A DNA stretch of 64,000 bases, from contig CAVTBT010000005.1 of assembly GCA_963733065.1 (NCBI GenBank), positions 372,001 to 436,000 of the forward strand, read 5' to 3'. Shown here piece by piece: positions 8,497 through 17,568 of this stretch. The position numbers and the translations under genes were made by a program. The notes beneath the pieces are model-generated. The model ran no database searches. It had not been told where the DNA came from and saw only the letters and a program-made list of their open reading frames with translations. Position 1 is the first letter of the stretch; every line of letters starts with the position of its first letter. The stretch is from CAVTBT01 sp963733065. GTDB lineage: Bacteria > Actinomycetota > Thermoleophilia > Gaiellales > Gaiellaceae.

Positions 8497-11400
8497 CCTC
8501 GTCTGCTCGGCGTGCCAGCCGAGGCCGAGCGCCTCGAAGCGCTCGAGCGCCTGTCTCACGAGGGTCTCGTCCCCGCGCACGCGGCCGAGTGCGCGCAGCG
8601 CGAACGGCTCGACGTAGCTCGTCTGCGAGAGGTACGGCAGCGCGAGCTGCTCGACGCGGTCGGGGCGGCCGAGCGCGGCGAGCGCGTCCAGCCAGGCCGT
8701 CACATTCGCGAAGACGAACCAGCCGCGGTGCCAGCCGTGCTCGGTCTCGGGCATGGCGACGATGCGCTCGACCTCGGCGAGATCGCCGCGAGCGAGCGCC
8801 AGCCGGAGCCGAGGCGTCTCGAGCGTGAAGCCGTAGCCTTCCATCCACTGCTCCATCGCGGCGTCCTCGAGCCGCCGTGCGCGCCCGGCGTCACCCGCGA
8901 CCTCGGCGGCGAGGGCGCAGACGAGCAACGAACGCGAGTGGCGGACGCAGGGCGTCGCCGCGTTCTCGGCGACGGCGAGGGCGACACGGTCCTCCAGGTC
9001 CTGCACCGCGGCCCAGTTTCCGAGCAGCTCCTCGACCTCGAGGTCGATGGCGACCCCGTGCAGGCGGTGATGGGGCGTCAGCCGCGCAACGATGTCGTCG
9101 TGGGCGTGCGCCAGACCGCGTGCCCTGTCGAAGCTCCCGCTCCAGATGCAGCCCGTGATCGGCGCCGAGTAGATGTCCGCCCGGTGGTCGGGATCGCTGA
9201 TCTCGTCGGCGAGCTCGAAGCGGCGCTCCGCCCACATGCGGCCGTCGTCGTACCTCCCCTCGACGAAGGCGACGATGCCGCTGACGTCCCACGCCCACGA
9301 GCGCAACCCGGGGTCGCCGAGCCCGTCGGCGATCCTGCGCGCCTCGATCGCGGCGTCGGCTCCGTCGGTCGGCCGCCAGCGCGCGCTGGCGATGAGCGCC
9401 TTGATGCGCGAGATCCCCGCCGGGCCGGAGCCTGCGAGTGCGCGCTCGATCCAACCCGCGACCAGGTCGCCGTCCGGCATGCGCCGCCAGATGCCGGAGC
9501 GGAGCGACGTCTCGAAGGCCAGGTCCGCGTAGAGATCCGCCTCGAGCTGAGGGCTCTCCACCTCGTTTATCGCCTCCTGCATGGCCGTCCAGAACTCCTC
9601 GCCGGCGAACGCCAGCGCATGGAGGTGCCCCAGTTCACGCAGCACCGCCGCTCGCTCGTCCCCGGGCGCCGTGAGCGGAAGCGCCCGCTCGAGCAAGGCC
9701 CGGGCGTCCCCCAGCTCGTAGCGTGAGGCCGCAGCCTTGCCGGCGACGAGCGACCAGGCCACTGCCTTCGCGCGCAGCTCGTGCAGCGCCGCCTCGTCGC
9801 CTCCCCAGGCCAGGTCTGCGTCCTCCGGACGGACCGCCTCGGCGAAGTGGTGTGCGAGGAACGCGGCGTGGTCGTCGCGGGCGAGACCGGGCCGTTCGAG
9901 CCAGCGCGCGAGCGCGGCGTGCAGCTGCGCCCGTCTGGCCTTCGGCAGGGTGGCGTACGCGACCTCGCGGGTGAAGGCGTGCTTGATCGCACGCTCGACC
10001 TCCCCGGCCATCGACGTACCGGCGCGGCGTCGCACGAAGTCGCGGTCCTCGAGCAGCTCCCAGTCCGGCCGCTGGCCGCCAAGGAGCTCGACGACCGGCG
10101 TCTCCCAGAACACCCTGCCGACCACCGCGGCAGCCTGGAGCGCCGCCTTCTCGAGTGGAGGCAGGAGGTCGATGCGCGCCGCGAGCAGGGCGTGGACGGA
10201 GTCGGGGACGGCGAGCTCTCCCGCCGCGCTCATGCTCTCCCAGCGGCCCTCGACGTTCCGGAGCGCGCCGCGGTCGATCAGCGCGCCGAGCACCTCCTCG
10301 ACCACGAACGGGCTGCCCTCGGCCCGCTCGACGACGGTCGCGCGGAGCTCCACCGGCAGTTCGTGGGCGAGCAGCTCGGTGACCAACCGCTCGGTGTCCG
10401 ACGCGGCCAGCGGCTCGAGCCAGAGCAGCGAGGCGTTGCGCCGCCCACCGCCCCACGAGGGCCGCCGCTCGAGCAGCTCCGGCCGTGCGGTGGCGAGCAG
10501 CAGCACCGGCCCGCGAACGTCGCGGAGCACACGCTCGAGCAGGTCGAGCAGCGGCTCGTCCGCCCAGTGCAGGTCCTCGACCAGCACGACGGCCGGCCGG
10601 GTCTGAGCCAGCTCGGTGAGGAAGTCGACCCAGTCGGCGTGCAGTCGCTCCTGCGCGGCGAGCGGGTGGAGGTCGGCCGTGAGGCCCAACGCAAGTCCCA
10701 GCCCGTCGCGCCCGCCCACGCGCTCGCGAACGACCTCCGCACGGTCGGTGTCGAGCAGCCCGTAGTGCTCGCGCAGGATCTCGCCGAGCGCCCAGTACGA
10801 CATCGATCCGTACGGCAGCGCCCGGCCGGTCCGGCGCAGGGGCTGCGGGTCGAGCCCGTCGAGCCACCCCCAGAGCTCGCGCAGGAGGCGGGTCTTGCCG
10901 ATGCCGGCATCGCCCATGATCGTGACCAGGTGCGGCTCGCATCCGTCCACCGCCCGGCGGTAGGTCGCGCGCAGCAGCTCGAGCTCCGCGTCCCGACCCA
11001 CGAACGCGTCCGTCAGGCCGCGCACGCCACGCGGGCGCATGAGGGACAACGCACGGAGCACCGGGCGGGCCGTGACGGAGGTGCTCTTCCCCCTGGCATC
11101 CAGCTCGCGCGCGTCCCCGAGCTCGAACGCGCCGCGAACGGCGGCCACCGTGCGCTCGCCGGCGAGGATCTCCCCAGGCGCCGCCGCCTCTTCCAGGCGC
11201 TTGGCCACGTTGACGGCATCGCCGGTGACGAACGAGCTGCCCTCGCGCGCGCGGCCCGCCACGACCTCCCCCGTGTTCACCCCGACGCGGATGGACAGCT
11301 CGCCGCCGAACAGGTCTTCGAGGGAGCGCTGCATCGAGAGCGCCGCGTGCAGGGCACGCTCGGCATGGTCCTCCTGAGCGGCCGGCACGCCGAACGCGGC

Positions 11401-11604
11401 CATCACGGCGTCCCCGACGAACTTCTCGAGCGTCCCTCCGGCGCGCTGCACCTCGTCGGCCATCGCGTCGTAGAACCGCTCCAGCAGTGCCCGCGTCCGC
11501 TCGGGATCCTGCTCGCCGAGGGCCGTCGAGCCGACGAGGTCGGCAAAGAGCACGGTCGCCAGCTTCCGCTCCGTGCCCTCGGGCCACGACATGTGGCCGA
11601 TCAT
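8479..11604 (-). CDS. Class III adenylate/guanylate cyclase fused to AAA ATPase and TPR-like region
   Basis: The 1041-residue protein starts with a class III cyclase domain (about 10-190). Both metal aspartates are present (FADLVGS and VGDAVMAAFG), as are an adenine-selective-type lysine (EKFVGD) and the Asn/Arg pair in VNVAKRLE, so it is probably active. A STAND/AAA-type ATPase follows (about 210-500), with Walker A GDAGIGKT. The remaining half is helical and TPR-like. Such fusions are common in actinobacteria and are presumed signal transducers. It lies 18 bases after the kinase gene on the same strand, so the two are probably cotranscribed. Confidence 0.88.
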   Translation of the reverse strand: MIGHMSWPEGTERKLATVLFADLVGSTALGEQDPERTRALLERFYDAMADEVQRAGGTLEKFVGDAVMAAFGVPAAQEDHAERALHAALSMQRSLEDLFGGELSIRVGVNTGEVVAGRAREGSSFVTGDAVNVAKRLEEAAAPGEILAGERTVAAVRGAFELGDARELDARGKSTSVTARPVLRALSLMRPRGVRGLTDAFVGRDAELELLRATYRRAVDGCEPHLVTIMGDAGIGKTRLLRELWGWLDGLDPQPLRRTGRALPYGSMSYWALGEILREHYGLLDTDRAEVVRERVGGRDGLGLALGLTADLHPLAAQERLHADWVDFLTELAQTRPAVVLVEDLHWADEPLLDLLERVLRDVRGPVLLLATARPELLERRPSWGGGRRNASLLWLEPLAASDTERLVTELLAHELPVELRATVVERAEGSPFVVEEVLGALIDRGALRNVEGRWESMSAAGELAVPDSVHALLAARIDLLPPLEKAALQAAAVVGRVFWETPVVELLGGQRPDWELLEDRDFVRRRAGTSMAGEVERAIKHAFTREVAYATLPKARRAQLHAALARWLERPGLARDDHAAFLAHHFAEAVRPEDADLAWGGDEAALHELRAKAVAWSLVAGKAAASRYELGDARALLERALPLTAPGDERAAVLRELGHLHALAFAGEEFWTAMQEAINEVESPQLEADLYADLAFETSLRSGIWRRMPDGDLVAGWIERALAGSGPAGISRIKALIASARWRPTDGADAAIEARRIADGLGDPGLRSWAWDVSGIVAFVEGRYDDGRMWAERRFELADEISDPDHRADIYSAPITGCIWSGSFDRARGLAHAHDDIVARLTPHHRLHGVAIDLEVEELLGNWAAVQDLEDRVALAVAENAATPCVRHSRSLLVCALAAEVAGDAGRARRLEDAAMEQWMEGYGFTLETPRLRLALARGDLAEVERIVAMPETEHGWHRGWFVFANVTAWLDALAALGRPDRVEQLALPYLSQTSYVEPFALRALGRVRGDETLVRQALERFEALGLGWHAEQTRSVLET

Positions 11605-11622
11605 GACGGAGCGAAAGCGCCG

Positions 11623-13017
11623 CTACGAGCGCGCGGTGACCTCGTTCACGTGCGCGACGCCGTCGAGATCCGTGATCCAGAGGACGAGGTAGGGGGCGTC
11701 CGTGTCGAGCTCGAACGTCGTCGAGCCCTCGACCGTCTGCGAGCCGGAGACCGTCTCGTCGAACGACGTCGGCGAGTCTCCCGCCCGCACCTCGGCCGTG
11801 AACCCCGGTGTGTCCGTGCGCACGGTGAGCGACGAGACTGGGCCTTCCGGCTCGAGCACCAGGCCGACGCCCTCCTTCGCGAAGTCGCCGTACGTCTCGG
11901 TCGTCCAGTACGTCACAGGGTCACCGTCGACGGCATCCGCGACCCGCTCGTCGTGCTCACCGTCACCGCCCTCCGGGTCGTACGAGGAGACGGCACGCAG
12001 CGCGACGCGCGGCCCGCCCTCCGGACCCGCGCCGTCGTCCCCGTTGTCGAGCAGGAAGAAGGCGGCCACCGCGGCAGCCGCAAGGAGCGCGGCGAGCGCC
12101 ACGAGGAGCGGCCACCGGCGCCGCCTGGCACGTCTCCGCCGCTGCGGGCGCTCGGGCGGCGGCGGCCGGACGATCATCGTCGCGTCGCCGTCGGGCCGCG
12201 CGTCGAGCCCGAGGAGCGTGCCCTGCAGCTCGCGCACGCAGTCGGCCATCGTCGGGCGCTCGGCGGGATCCTTGGCGAGGCAGCTCTCCACGAGGCCGGC
12301 GAGACGGAGCGGGCAGTCGGGCCGCCGGCTCGATACCGACGGCACCGGATCGTGGACGTGCTTCATGACGACCGTCAGGAAGCTGTCGCCGTCGTAGGGC
12401 ACCTCGCCGGTCAGCAGCTCGAAGAGCACGACGCCGAAGGAGTAGACGTCGGTCTTCGTGTCCACCCGCTCGCCGCGCGCCTGCTCGGGGGCGATGTAGT
12501 GGCTCGTGCCGAGCACCGTCCCCGTCTGCGTCATGCCGATCGTGTCCAGGGCCCGGGCGATGCCGAAGTCCGTCACCTTCGCGCGGCCGTCGCCGGACAG
12601 CAGAACGTTTTGCGGCTTCACGTCGCGGTGCACGAGCCCCTGCGCGTGCGCGAACTCCAGGGCGCGCCCGACCTCGAGGCCGAGCTCGAGCGTCCGCCGT
12701 ACCGGTAGCTGCCCGCGCCCGACGAGCTCCTTCAGGTTCTCACCCTCGACGTACTCGAAGACGATGAACTGCCGCCCACCGTCCTCGCCACGGTCGATCA
12801 CGGTGACGATGTTCGGGTGCGAGAGCTGCGCCACCGCGCGCGCCTCGTATCTGAAGCGCTCGACGTAGCCGTCGTCCCGGGAGTGGTGCTCGTGGAGCAG
12901 CTTCAGCGCGACGTTCCGTTCGAGCAGCGTGTCGTGCGCGCGGTAGACGCTGGACATGCCGCCCGTGCCGACGACGTCCTTGAGCTCGTAACGGTCGGCG
13001 ATCAGCTGGCCCACCAT
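11623..13017 (-). CDS. Transmembrane Ser/Thr kinase with discoidin-like extracellular domain
   Basis: The start is set at ATG 13017, giving 464 residues. Reading further upstream in this frame only mirrors the neighbouring gene. The kinase domain has GTGGMSSVYRA, VALK-type lysine (NVALKLL), HRDVKPQN and DFG. A basic linker and a membrane helix (about 292-312) lead to an extracellular domain of about 140 residues with DAVDGDPVTYWTTE, resembling F5/8-type C (discoidin) folds such as the extracellular part of mycobacterial MviN. This suggests ligand sensing at the surface. A TACGCT box sits five bases before the ATG. Confidence 0.88.
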   Translation of the reverse strand: MVGQLIADRYELKDVVGTGGMSSVYRAHDTLLERNVALKLLHEHHSRDDGYVERFRYEARAVAQLSHPNIVTVIDRGEDGGRQFIVFEYVEGENLKELVGRGQLPVRRTLELGLEVGRALEFAHAQGLVHRDVKPQNVLLSGDGRAKVTDFGIARALDTIGMTQTGTVLGTSHYIAPEQARGERVDTKTDVYSFGVVLFELLTGEVPYDGDSFLTVVMKHVHDPVPSVSSRRPDCPLRLAGLVESCLAKDPAERPTMADCVRELQGTLLGLDARPDGDATMIVRPPPPERPQRRRRARRRRWPLLVALAALLAAAAVAAFFLLDNGDDGAGPEGGPRVALRAVSSYDPEGGDGEHDERVADAVDGDPVTYWTTETYGDFAKEGVGLVLEPEGPVSSLTVRTDTPGFTAEVRAGDSPTSFDETVSGSQTVEGSTTFELDTDAPYLVLWITDLDGVAHVNEVTARS

Positions 13018-13022
13018 CACGG

Positions 13023-13028
13023 AGCGTA
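13023..13028 (-). promoter_or_regulatory. Candidate leaderless -10 box for the Ser/Thr kinase
   Basis: On the minus strand TACGCT lies five bases before ATG 13017. This spacing would place the transcript start at or next to the start codon. Confidence 0.4.
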
Positions 13029-13051
13029 GCCTTCCCCGGGTCGGCGCGAAG

Positions 13052-14374
13052 CTAGCCGAGGGTCTCGGCGAGCGCGTCCTCCCACACGCCGAGAGCTTCC
13101 TCCAGCTCGGCGTCCGAGATGACGAGGGGACAGAGCACGCGGATGCAGTTGCCGTGGACGCCTGCCTTGAGCAGCAGCAGCCCGCGCTGCACGGCCGCCT
13201 CGATGACGGCGGTCGCGAGCTCCGGCGCCGGCTCCTTCGTCGCAGGGTCCTCGACGAGCTCGATCGCCAGCATGGCACCCAGCCCGCGCACGTCACCGAT
13301 CCGTGCGTGGCGCTCCTGCCAGGCGAGCATGCGCGCGCGGATCGTTTCGCCGATGGCCGCGGCGCGCTCGACGAGGCCCTCCTGCTCGATGACGTCGAGC
13401 ACGGCGACGGCCGCCGCCTGGGCCACGGGGTTGCCCACGAACGTGCCGCCGATGGCGCCGACGTGCGGCCCGTCCATGATCGCGGCCTTGCCGATGACGC
13501 CGGACAGCGGCAGCCCGCCGGCGATCGACTTCGCCAACGTGATCAGGTCTGGCTCGACGCCGTAGTGCTCCATGGCGAACATGCGCCCCGTCCGCGCGAA
13601 GCCGGTCTGCACCTCGTCGGCCACCAGGACGATGCCGTGCTCGTCCGAAATCCGGCGCAGGCCCTCGACCCATTCCGGCGGAGCGGGCAGGAAGCCACCC
13701 TCGCCCTGCTGTGGCTCGAAGACGATCGCGGCGACGTTGTCCGGAGCGACCTGCGTCGCGAACATCGCCTCCAGCTCGTCGAGCGCCGTGCGCGCGTCCG
13801 GCCCGCGGTACAGGTTCGGGAAGGGCGCGCGGTAGACCTCCGGCGCGAACGGGCCGAGCCCGCGCTTGTAGGGGTCGACCTTGGACGTCAGCGAGACGGC
13901 CATCAACGTGCGGCCGTGGAAGGCGCCGTCGAAGGCGATCACCGCCGACCGGCCGGTCACGAGCCGAGCGATCTTGACCGCGTTCTCGACCGCCTCCGCA
14001 CCCGAGTTGAAGAAGGCGGCACGCGTCGGGCCGGCGAACGGCGCAACGGCGAGCAGCCGCTCGGACAGCTCGACGTAGACCTCGTACGGCACGATCGTGA
14101 AGTCGGTGTGCGTGAAGCGCGCAGCCTGCTCGGCAATCGCGGCCACGACCTGCGGGTGGGCGTGACCGACGTTGAGGACACCGACGCCGCCGGTGAAGTC
14201 GACGAAGGTGTTGCCGTCGACGTCGGTCAGGAGCGCGCCCCGCGCCTCCTGCACCACGATCGGCATGTTGACCGCGAGCGGCGCGGCGACCACCCGGTCG
14301 AGCCGAGCCATGATCTCCCGCGAGCGGGGGCCTGGAACGGCGGTGCGGATGTCGATGCTGCGGGTCGCGGCCAT
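13052..14374 (-). CDS. gabT: 4-aminobutyrate aminotransferase family (class III PLP aminotransferase)
   Basis: The 440-residue enzyme is a fold-type I, class III aminotransferase. It carries the acceptor-side motifs NSGAEAVENAVKIAR and AFHGRT, the PLP-binding aspartate in LVADEVQTGFARTG, and the Schiff-base lysine in LAKSIAGGLPLSG. Similarity is closest to GabT-type enzymes, which move the amino group of GABA to 2-oxoglutarate. Substrate preference cannot be proved from sequence. It is divergent from pdxH, the gene for the enzyme that makes its PLP cofactor, with only 38 bases between the starts. Confidence 0.88.
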   Translation of the reverse strand: MAATRSIDIRTAVPGPRSREIMARLDRVVAAPLAVNMPIVVQEARGALLTDVDGNTFVDFTGGVGVLNVGHAHPQVVAAIAEQAARFTHTDFTIVPYEVYVELSERLLAVAPFAGPTRAAFFNSGAEAVENAVKIARLVTGRSAVIAFDGAFHGRTLMAVSLTSKVDPYKRGLGPFAPEVYRAPFPNLYRGPDARTALDELEAMFATQVAPDNVAAIVFEPQQGEGGFLPAPPEWVEGLRRISDEHGIVLVADEVQTGFARTGRMFAMEHYGVEPDLITLAKSIAGGLPLSGVIGKAAIMDGPHVGAIGGTFVGNPVAQAAAVAVLDVIEQEGLVERAAAIGETIRARMLAWQERHARIGDVRGLGAMLAIELVEDPATKEPAPELATAVIEAAVQRGLLLLKAGVHGNCIRVLCPLVISDAELEEALGVWEDALAETLG

Positions 14375-14400
14375 GGGCGCGCCTGAGGGTACCGAAGCCG

Positions 14401-14406
14401 TAGGTT
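14401..14406 (+). promoter_or_regulatory. Candidate leaderless -10 box for pdxH
   Basis: TAGGTT lies six bases before the pdxH GTG at 14413. It sits in the 38-base divergent gap with gabT, whose own candidate box is TACCCT on the minus strand (complement at about 14386-14391). Confidence 0.4.
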
Positions 14407-14412
14407 AGGTCT

Positions 14413-15006
14413 GTGCTGGAACACGAGCTCGACGCGGATGCGATCCGGCAGTTCGCGACGTGGTTCGAGGAGGCGCGAACGGCGGGCGTTCGCTTCCCGG
14501 AGACGATGGCCCTCGCGACCGCGTCGGCGGAGGGCCGTCCGTCGGTGCGCATGGTGCTGCTCAAGGGCGCCGACGACCGCGGCTTCGCCTTCTACACGAA
14601 CCGGGACTCGCGCAAGGGCCGCGAGCTGGCAGGGAACCCGCATGCCGCACTCGTCCTCTACTGGCAGGCGCTCGGGCGGCAGGTGCGCGTCGAGGGCCGC
14701 GTGGAGGAGGTCGGCGACGAGGAGTCCGCGGCCTACTGGGCGAGCCGCCCGCGCGGCAGCCGGCTCTCGGCGGCGGTCTCGCCGCAGAGTGAGCCTGTCG
14801 AGAGCCGCGAGTGGCTCGAGGCGCGCGTCGAGGAGCTCGCGGAGCGTCATCCCGGCGACGACGTGCCGCGTCCTGCCTCCTGGAGCGGCTACCGCATCGT
14901 CCCGGGGTCGATCGAGCTGTGGGAGCACCGCGACGACCGCCTGCACGACCGCGTCCTCTACACGCGCGACGGCGACGGCTGGCGGCTCGAGCGCCTCGCC
15001 CCATGA
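14413..15006 (+). CDS. pdxH: Pyridoxamine 5'-phosphate oxidase
   Basis: The 197-residue flavoprotein oxidises pyridoxine or pyridoxamine 5'-phosphate to PLP. It shows the family motifs RMVLLKG, FYTNRDSRKG, LVLYWQALGRQVRVEG, the substrate-binding AYWASRPRGSRL, and a C-terminal WRLERLAP. It is a little shorter than E. coli PdxH at the N-terminus, which is usual. The start is GTG 14413, preceded by a TANNNT box rather than a Shine-Dalgarno sequence. Its stop overlaps the ATG of the next gene. Confidence 0.94.
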   Translation: MLEHELDADAIRQFATWFEEARTAGVRFPETMALATASAEGRPSVRMVLLKGADDRGFAFYTNRDSRKGRELAGNPHAALVLYWQALGRQVRVEGRVEEVGDEESAAYWASRPRGSRLSAAVSPQSEPVESREWLEARVEELAERHPGDDVPRPASWSGYRIVPGSIELWEHRDDRLHDRVLYTRDGDGWRLERLAP

Positions 15007-15362
15007 CGGGTCTCGCAGGGCTGAACCTGATCGTGCGCTTCGTCGTCGCCGAGCTCGGCGCGCTCGTCGCCGTGGCCGTCTGGGCCTTCGACGCGGTCGA
15101 GGGAGTCCCGGCGCTCGTGGTGGCGGCTGTGCTCGTGCTCGCGGTCGTCGCGCTCTGGGCCGCCTTCGTCGGCCCCAAGGCCCCGCGACGACTGCCCGAT
15201 CCGTGGCGCTTCGGCCTCGAGGTCGGGATCTTCGCGGCTGCGACGGCCGCACTCGCCGCATCGGGCCACGCGGCGCTCGCGATCGCGTACGCGGCCGTCG
15301 CCGTCGTCAGCGCGGCGCTCGTCCGGGTTTGGCCGGAAACGGTACTGATGCGGGCCGACTAG
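15003..15362 (+). CDS. YrdB-family (DUF2568) small membrane protein
   Basis: ATG 15003 overlaps the pdxH stop. The 119-residue protein has four hydrophobic segments and the loop FVGPKAPRRLPDPWR, characteristic of the YrdB/DUF2568 family. The function of this family is unknown. Its location in the pdxH operon does not clarify a role. The 3' end overlaps the convergent glycosidase-like gene by four bases. Confidence 0.8.
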   Translation: MTGLAGLNLIVRFVVAELGALVAVAVWAFDAVEGVPALVVAAVLVLAVVALWAAFVGPKAPRRLPDPWRFGLEVGIFAAATAALAASGHAALAIAYAAVAVVSAALVRVWPETVLMRAD

Positions 15363-16564
15363 CCCGGCGGCGCGAGCGCGCCGTCGGTGTAGACGCCCGA
15401 CGCGTTCCAGAGCATGTAGCCGCGTGTGCCCTGCAGCCGGGCCGACTCGATCTGCGCCCGCACCTCGGCGGGCCCGTAGGTCCTGCCGAGCGAGAAGTCC
15501 TGCAGCCACGGGATGATCTCCGCCTGCCGCCCGCGCAGCTCGCGCTTGAAGTGCAGGAGCGACGTGAACACCGTCTCGCCGGGCTGCCCGTTGGGGTCCG
15601 CGATGCCGTACTCACCGGAGTTGTAGTGCGACGGGTAGACCATCGGGTAGACGGCGTCGACGTAGCGCGAGATGCGCCGCGGGATCTGGCCGATGCCGAG
15701 GTCGCGCGAGGCGGACAGGCCGAACACGTCCGCCGAGACGCGCACGCCGAGCTTCTTCAGCCGCTTCGAGGCGTACTGCACGAACTGCGGGATCACCCAG
15801 CCGGGCGGCGTCGCCGTCTTCCGCGGGTACACGGCGTTGTCGAGGTCGCCGTCGGTCGGGAAGCGGACGTAGTCGAGCTGGATCTCGTCGAAGCCTGCAC
15901 GAGCGGCCACCTCGGCGATGTCGATGTTGTAGTCCCAGACCCGCCGGTCGTACGGGTTCGTCCAGCCGAGGCCGGCGCTGTTCGTCCAGACGGAGCCATC
16001 CGAGCGCTGGATGGCAAGGTCCGGCCGGCCGGCCGCGAGCCGCGGATCCTCGAAGACGACCAGGCGGCCGATGAGATACAGGCCGTTCCGGCGGGCGAGC
16101 TTCACGACCTGCCGGGGCTTGTAGTACGGCTTGGCCGCGCCGACCCGGCGCGCGAGCGGCACCATCGACGGCACGAAGCCGAGCTCGCCGTTCTCGTCCT
16201 TGATGTCGAGCTCGATCGTGTTCAGACCCGCGCTGCGCAGCCGCATGTACTCCTCGAGCTTGCCCGGGAGCGATGCAAGGGCGGCGGTGACGTGGACGCC
16301 GCGGACCTCGGCGGGCAGCGGCCTCGGCTGCGGCGCGGCGGCCGGCGGCGCGGCGGGCTGCGGCGACGCGTCGGCGGCCTCGGCTCCGCCGGCAGGTGCC
16401 CGGCCGGGCCCGTCGACGAGCTGCGCGCCGCCGGCGACGGCTGCGCCCGCCACGAGCACCGACCCGAGCAGGACCGCGCGGCGCCGGCGCTTGCGTCTAC
16501 GGGCTTGTGCTCGTCGGTCGCGGAAGCGCGAGTTCGGGTCGAGCGGCTCGAAGAGCATCGACAC
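15359..16564 (-). CDS. Secreted or membrane-anchored putative glycoside hydrolase (DUF4015/GHL-type)
   Basis: The 401-residue protein begins with a very basic cytoplasmic stretch, a single membrane helix (about 30-50) and a Pro/Ala-rich linker. The catalytic-type domain (about 95-400) has VRGVHVTAALAS, NTIELDIKDENG, DEIQLDYVRFPTDG and DAVYPMVYPSHY, the features of the DUF4015 TIM-barrel family related to glycoside hydrolases. The conserved acidic residues in LDIKDENGE and IQLDYVRFP are present. It is likely an extracellular carbohydrate-active enzyme of unknown substrate. The GTG start is followed by ATG two codons later, and either could be used. Confidence 0.8.
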   Translation of the reverse strand: MSMLFEPLDPNSRFRDRRAQARRRKRRRRAVLLGSVLVAGAAVAGGAQLVDGPGRAPAGGAEAADASPQPAAPPAAAPQPRPLPAEVRGVHVTAALASLPGKLEEYMRLRSAGLNTIELDIKDENGELGFVPSMVPLARRVGAAKPYYKPRQVVKLARRNGLYLIGRLVVFEDPRLAAGRPDLAIQRSDGSVWTNSAGLGWTNPYDRRVWDYNIDIAEVAARAGFDEIQLDYVRFPTDGDLDNAVYPRKTATPPGWVIPQFVQYASKRLKKLGVRVSADVFGLSASRDLGIGQIPRRISRYVDAVYPMVYPSHYNSGEYGIADPNGQPGETVFTSLLHFKRELRGRQAEIIPWLQDFSLGRTYGPAEVRAQIESARLQGTRGYMLWNASGVYTDGALAPPG

Positions 16565-16606
16565 GGCGCGGGAACGCTAGTAGGGATCGTGAGAACCCGC
16601 AACTCG

Positions 16607-16612
16607 TACCAT
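16607..16612 (+). promoter_or_regulatory. Candidate leaderless -10 box for dcd
   Basis: TACCAT lies six bases before the dcd GTG at 16619, with no Shine-Dalgarno sequence between. Confidence 0.4.
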
Positions 16613-16618
16613 GCGCGC

Positions 16619-17203
16619 GTGGTCCTTTCTGACCGCACGATCAAGCGCCTCTTGGACGAGGGCCGCATCGGCATCGACCCCTTCGACCCTGCGCTCGTAC
16701 AGCCGTCGAGCGTCGACATGCGGGTCGACCGCCGGTTCCGGGTCTTCCGGAACTCGCGCTACCCGTACATCGACGTGAAGGCCGAGCAGGAGGATCTCAC
16801 GGAGCTCGTCGAGGCGAACGGCAGCGAGCCGTTCATCCTCCATCCGGGCGAGTTCGTGCTCGGGTCGACGCTCGAGCGCGTGACGTTGCCCGACGACGTC
16901 GTCGGCCGACTCGACGGGAAGTCGTCGCTCGGGCGCCTCGGCCTGCTCATCCACTCCACGGCCGGGTTCATCGACCCCGGCTGGGACGGGCACGTAACGC
17001 TCGAGCTCTCGAACGTCGCCAACCTGCCGATCACGATCTACCCCGGGATGAAGATCGGCCAGCTGTCGTTCCATCAGCTCTCCGAGCCCGCCGAGACGCC
17101 GTACGGTGCGGGGACGCTCGGCTCGAAGTACCAGGGGCAGCAGGGTCCGACGCCGAGCCGCTACTGGCAGAACTTCGCGGACGAGACGTCGCCCTCGCGG
17201 TAA
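16619..17203 (+). CDS. dcd: dCTP deaminase
   Basis: The 194-residue enzyme deaminates dCTP for dUMP/dTTP supply. Motifs include VLSDRTIKRLLDEGRI, QPSSVDMRVD, GKSSLGRLGLLIHSTAG and FIDPGWDGHVTLELSN, which contains the catalytic glutamate. The C-terminus GAGTLGSKYQGQQGPTPSR is typical of the family, including the bifunctional dCTP deaminase/dUTPase branch of actinobacteria. GTG 16619 was chosen because family members begin with this VLSD stretch. An upstream in-frame GTG at 16589 would add ten unmatched residues. Confidence 0.94.
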   Translation: MVLSDRTIKRLLDEGRIGIDPFDPALVQPSSVDMRVDRRFRVFRNSRYPYIDVKAEQEDLTELVEANGSEPFILHPGEFVLGSTLERVTLPDDVVGRLDGKSSLGRLGLLIHSTAGFIDPGWDGHVTLELSNVANLPITIYPGMKIGQLSFHQLSEPAETPYGAGTLGSKYQGQQGPTPSRYWQNFADETSPSR

Positions 17204-17256
17204 GGAGCCGGCGCGCGCCGACACCAATCGCTCCGACACTCGACGGAGGAGGAGCG

Positions 17257-17568
17257 ATGCCCTGGGGCGACTGGATCAACGAGCTGCCGACCGCGTTCTT
17301 CATGGTGGTGCACATCGCGGCCTTCGCGCTCGGCGCCGGCTTCGCATGGCTGGCGTTCAAGCGCGAGCTCGGGCTGCTCGGAGCGGCGTTCTCGCTCTTC
17401 GCAGCCGCCGAGCTCGTCTACATGACCTACCACCTCGACTGGACCGTCTTCCTGTTCGCGCACACGATCGCCGAGGTGCTCGACCTGGCGGCCTTCGTCC
17501 TCGTCTTCGCAGCCGCCGTGCTGCAGGTGGAGGCTGGGCGGCGCCCGGCCTTCGACGCCGGCCACTGA
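17257..17568 (+). CDS. Small polytopic membrane protein, unknown function
   Basis: The 103-residue protein has three or four hydrophobic helices and two histidines within them (VVHIAAF, TYHLDW, FAHTIAEV). A strong Shine-Dalgarno run (GGAGGAGG) sits just before ATG 17257. Its stop overlaps the ATG of the cupredoxin lipoprotein gene, so the two are translationally coupled. I do not recognise the family. Its neighbours suggest a membrane partner in copper or redox handling. Confidence 0.7.
   Translation: MPWGDWINELPTAFFMVVHIAAFALGAGFAWLAFKRELGLLGAAFSLFAAAELVYMTYHLDWTVFLFAHTIAEVLDLAAFVLVFAAAVLQVEAGRRPAFDAGH

Noticed and set aside
9781..12708. A 975-codon open frame on the plus strand
   Set aside because: It runs antisense to the cyclase-ATPase and kinase genes, whose domains and motifs are clear. 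The long openness is a by-product of high G+C third positions.
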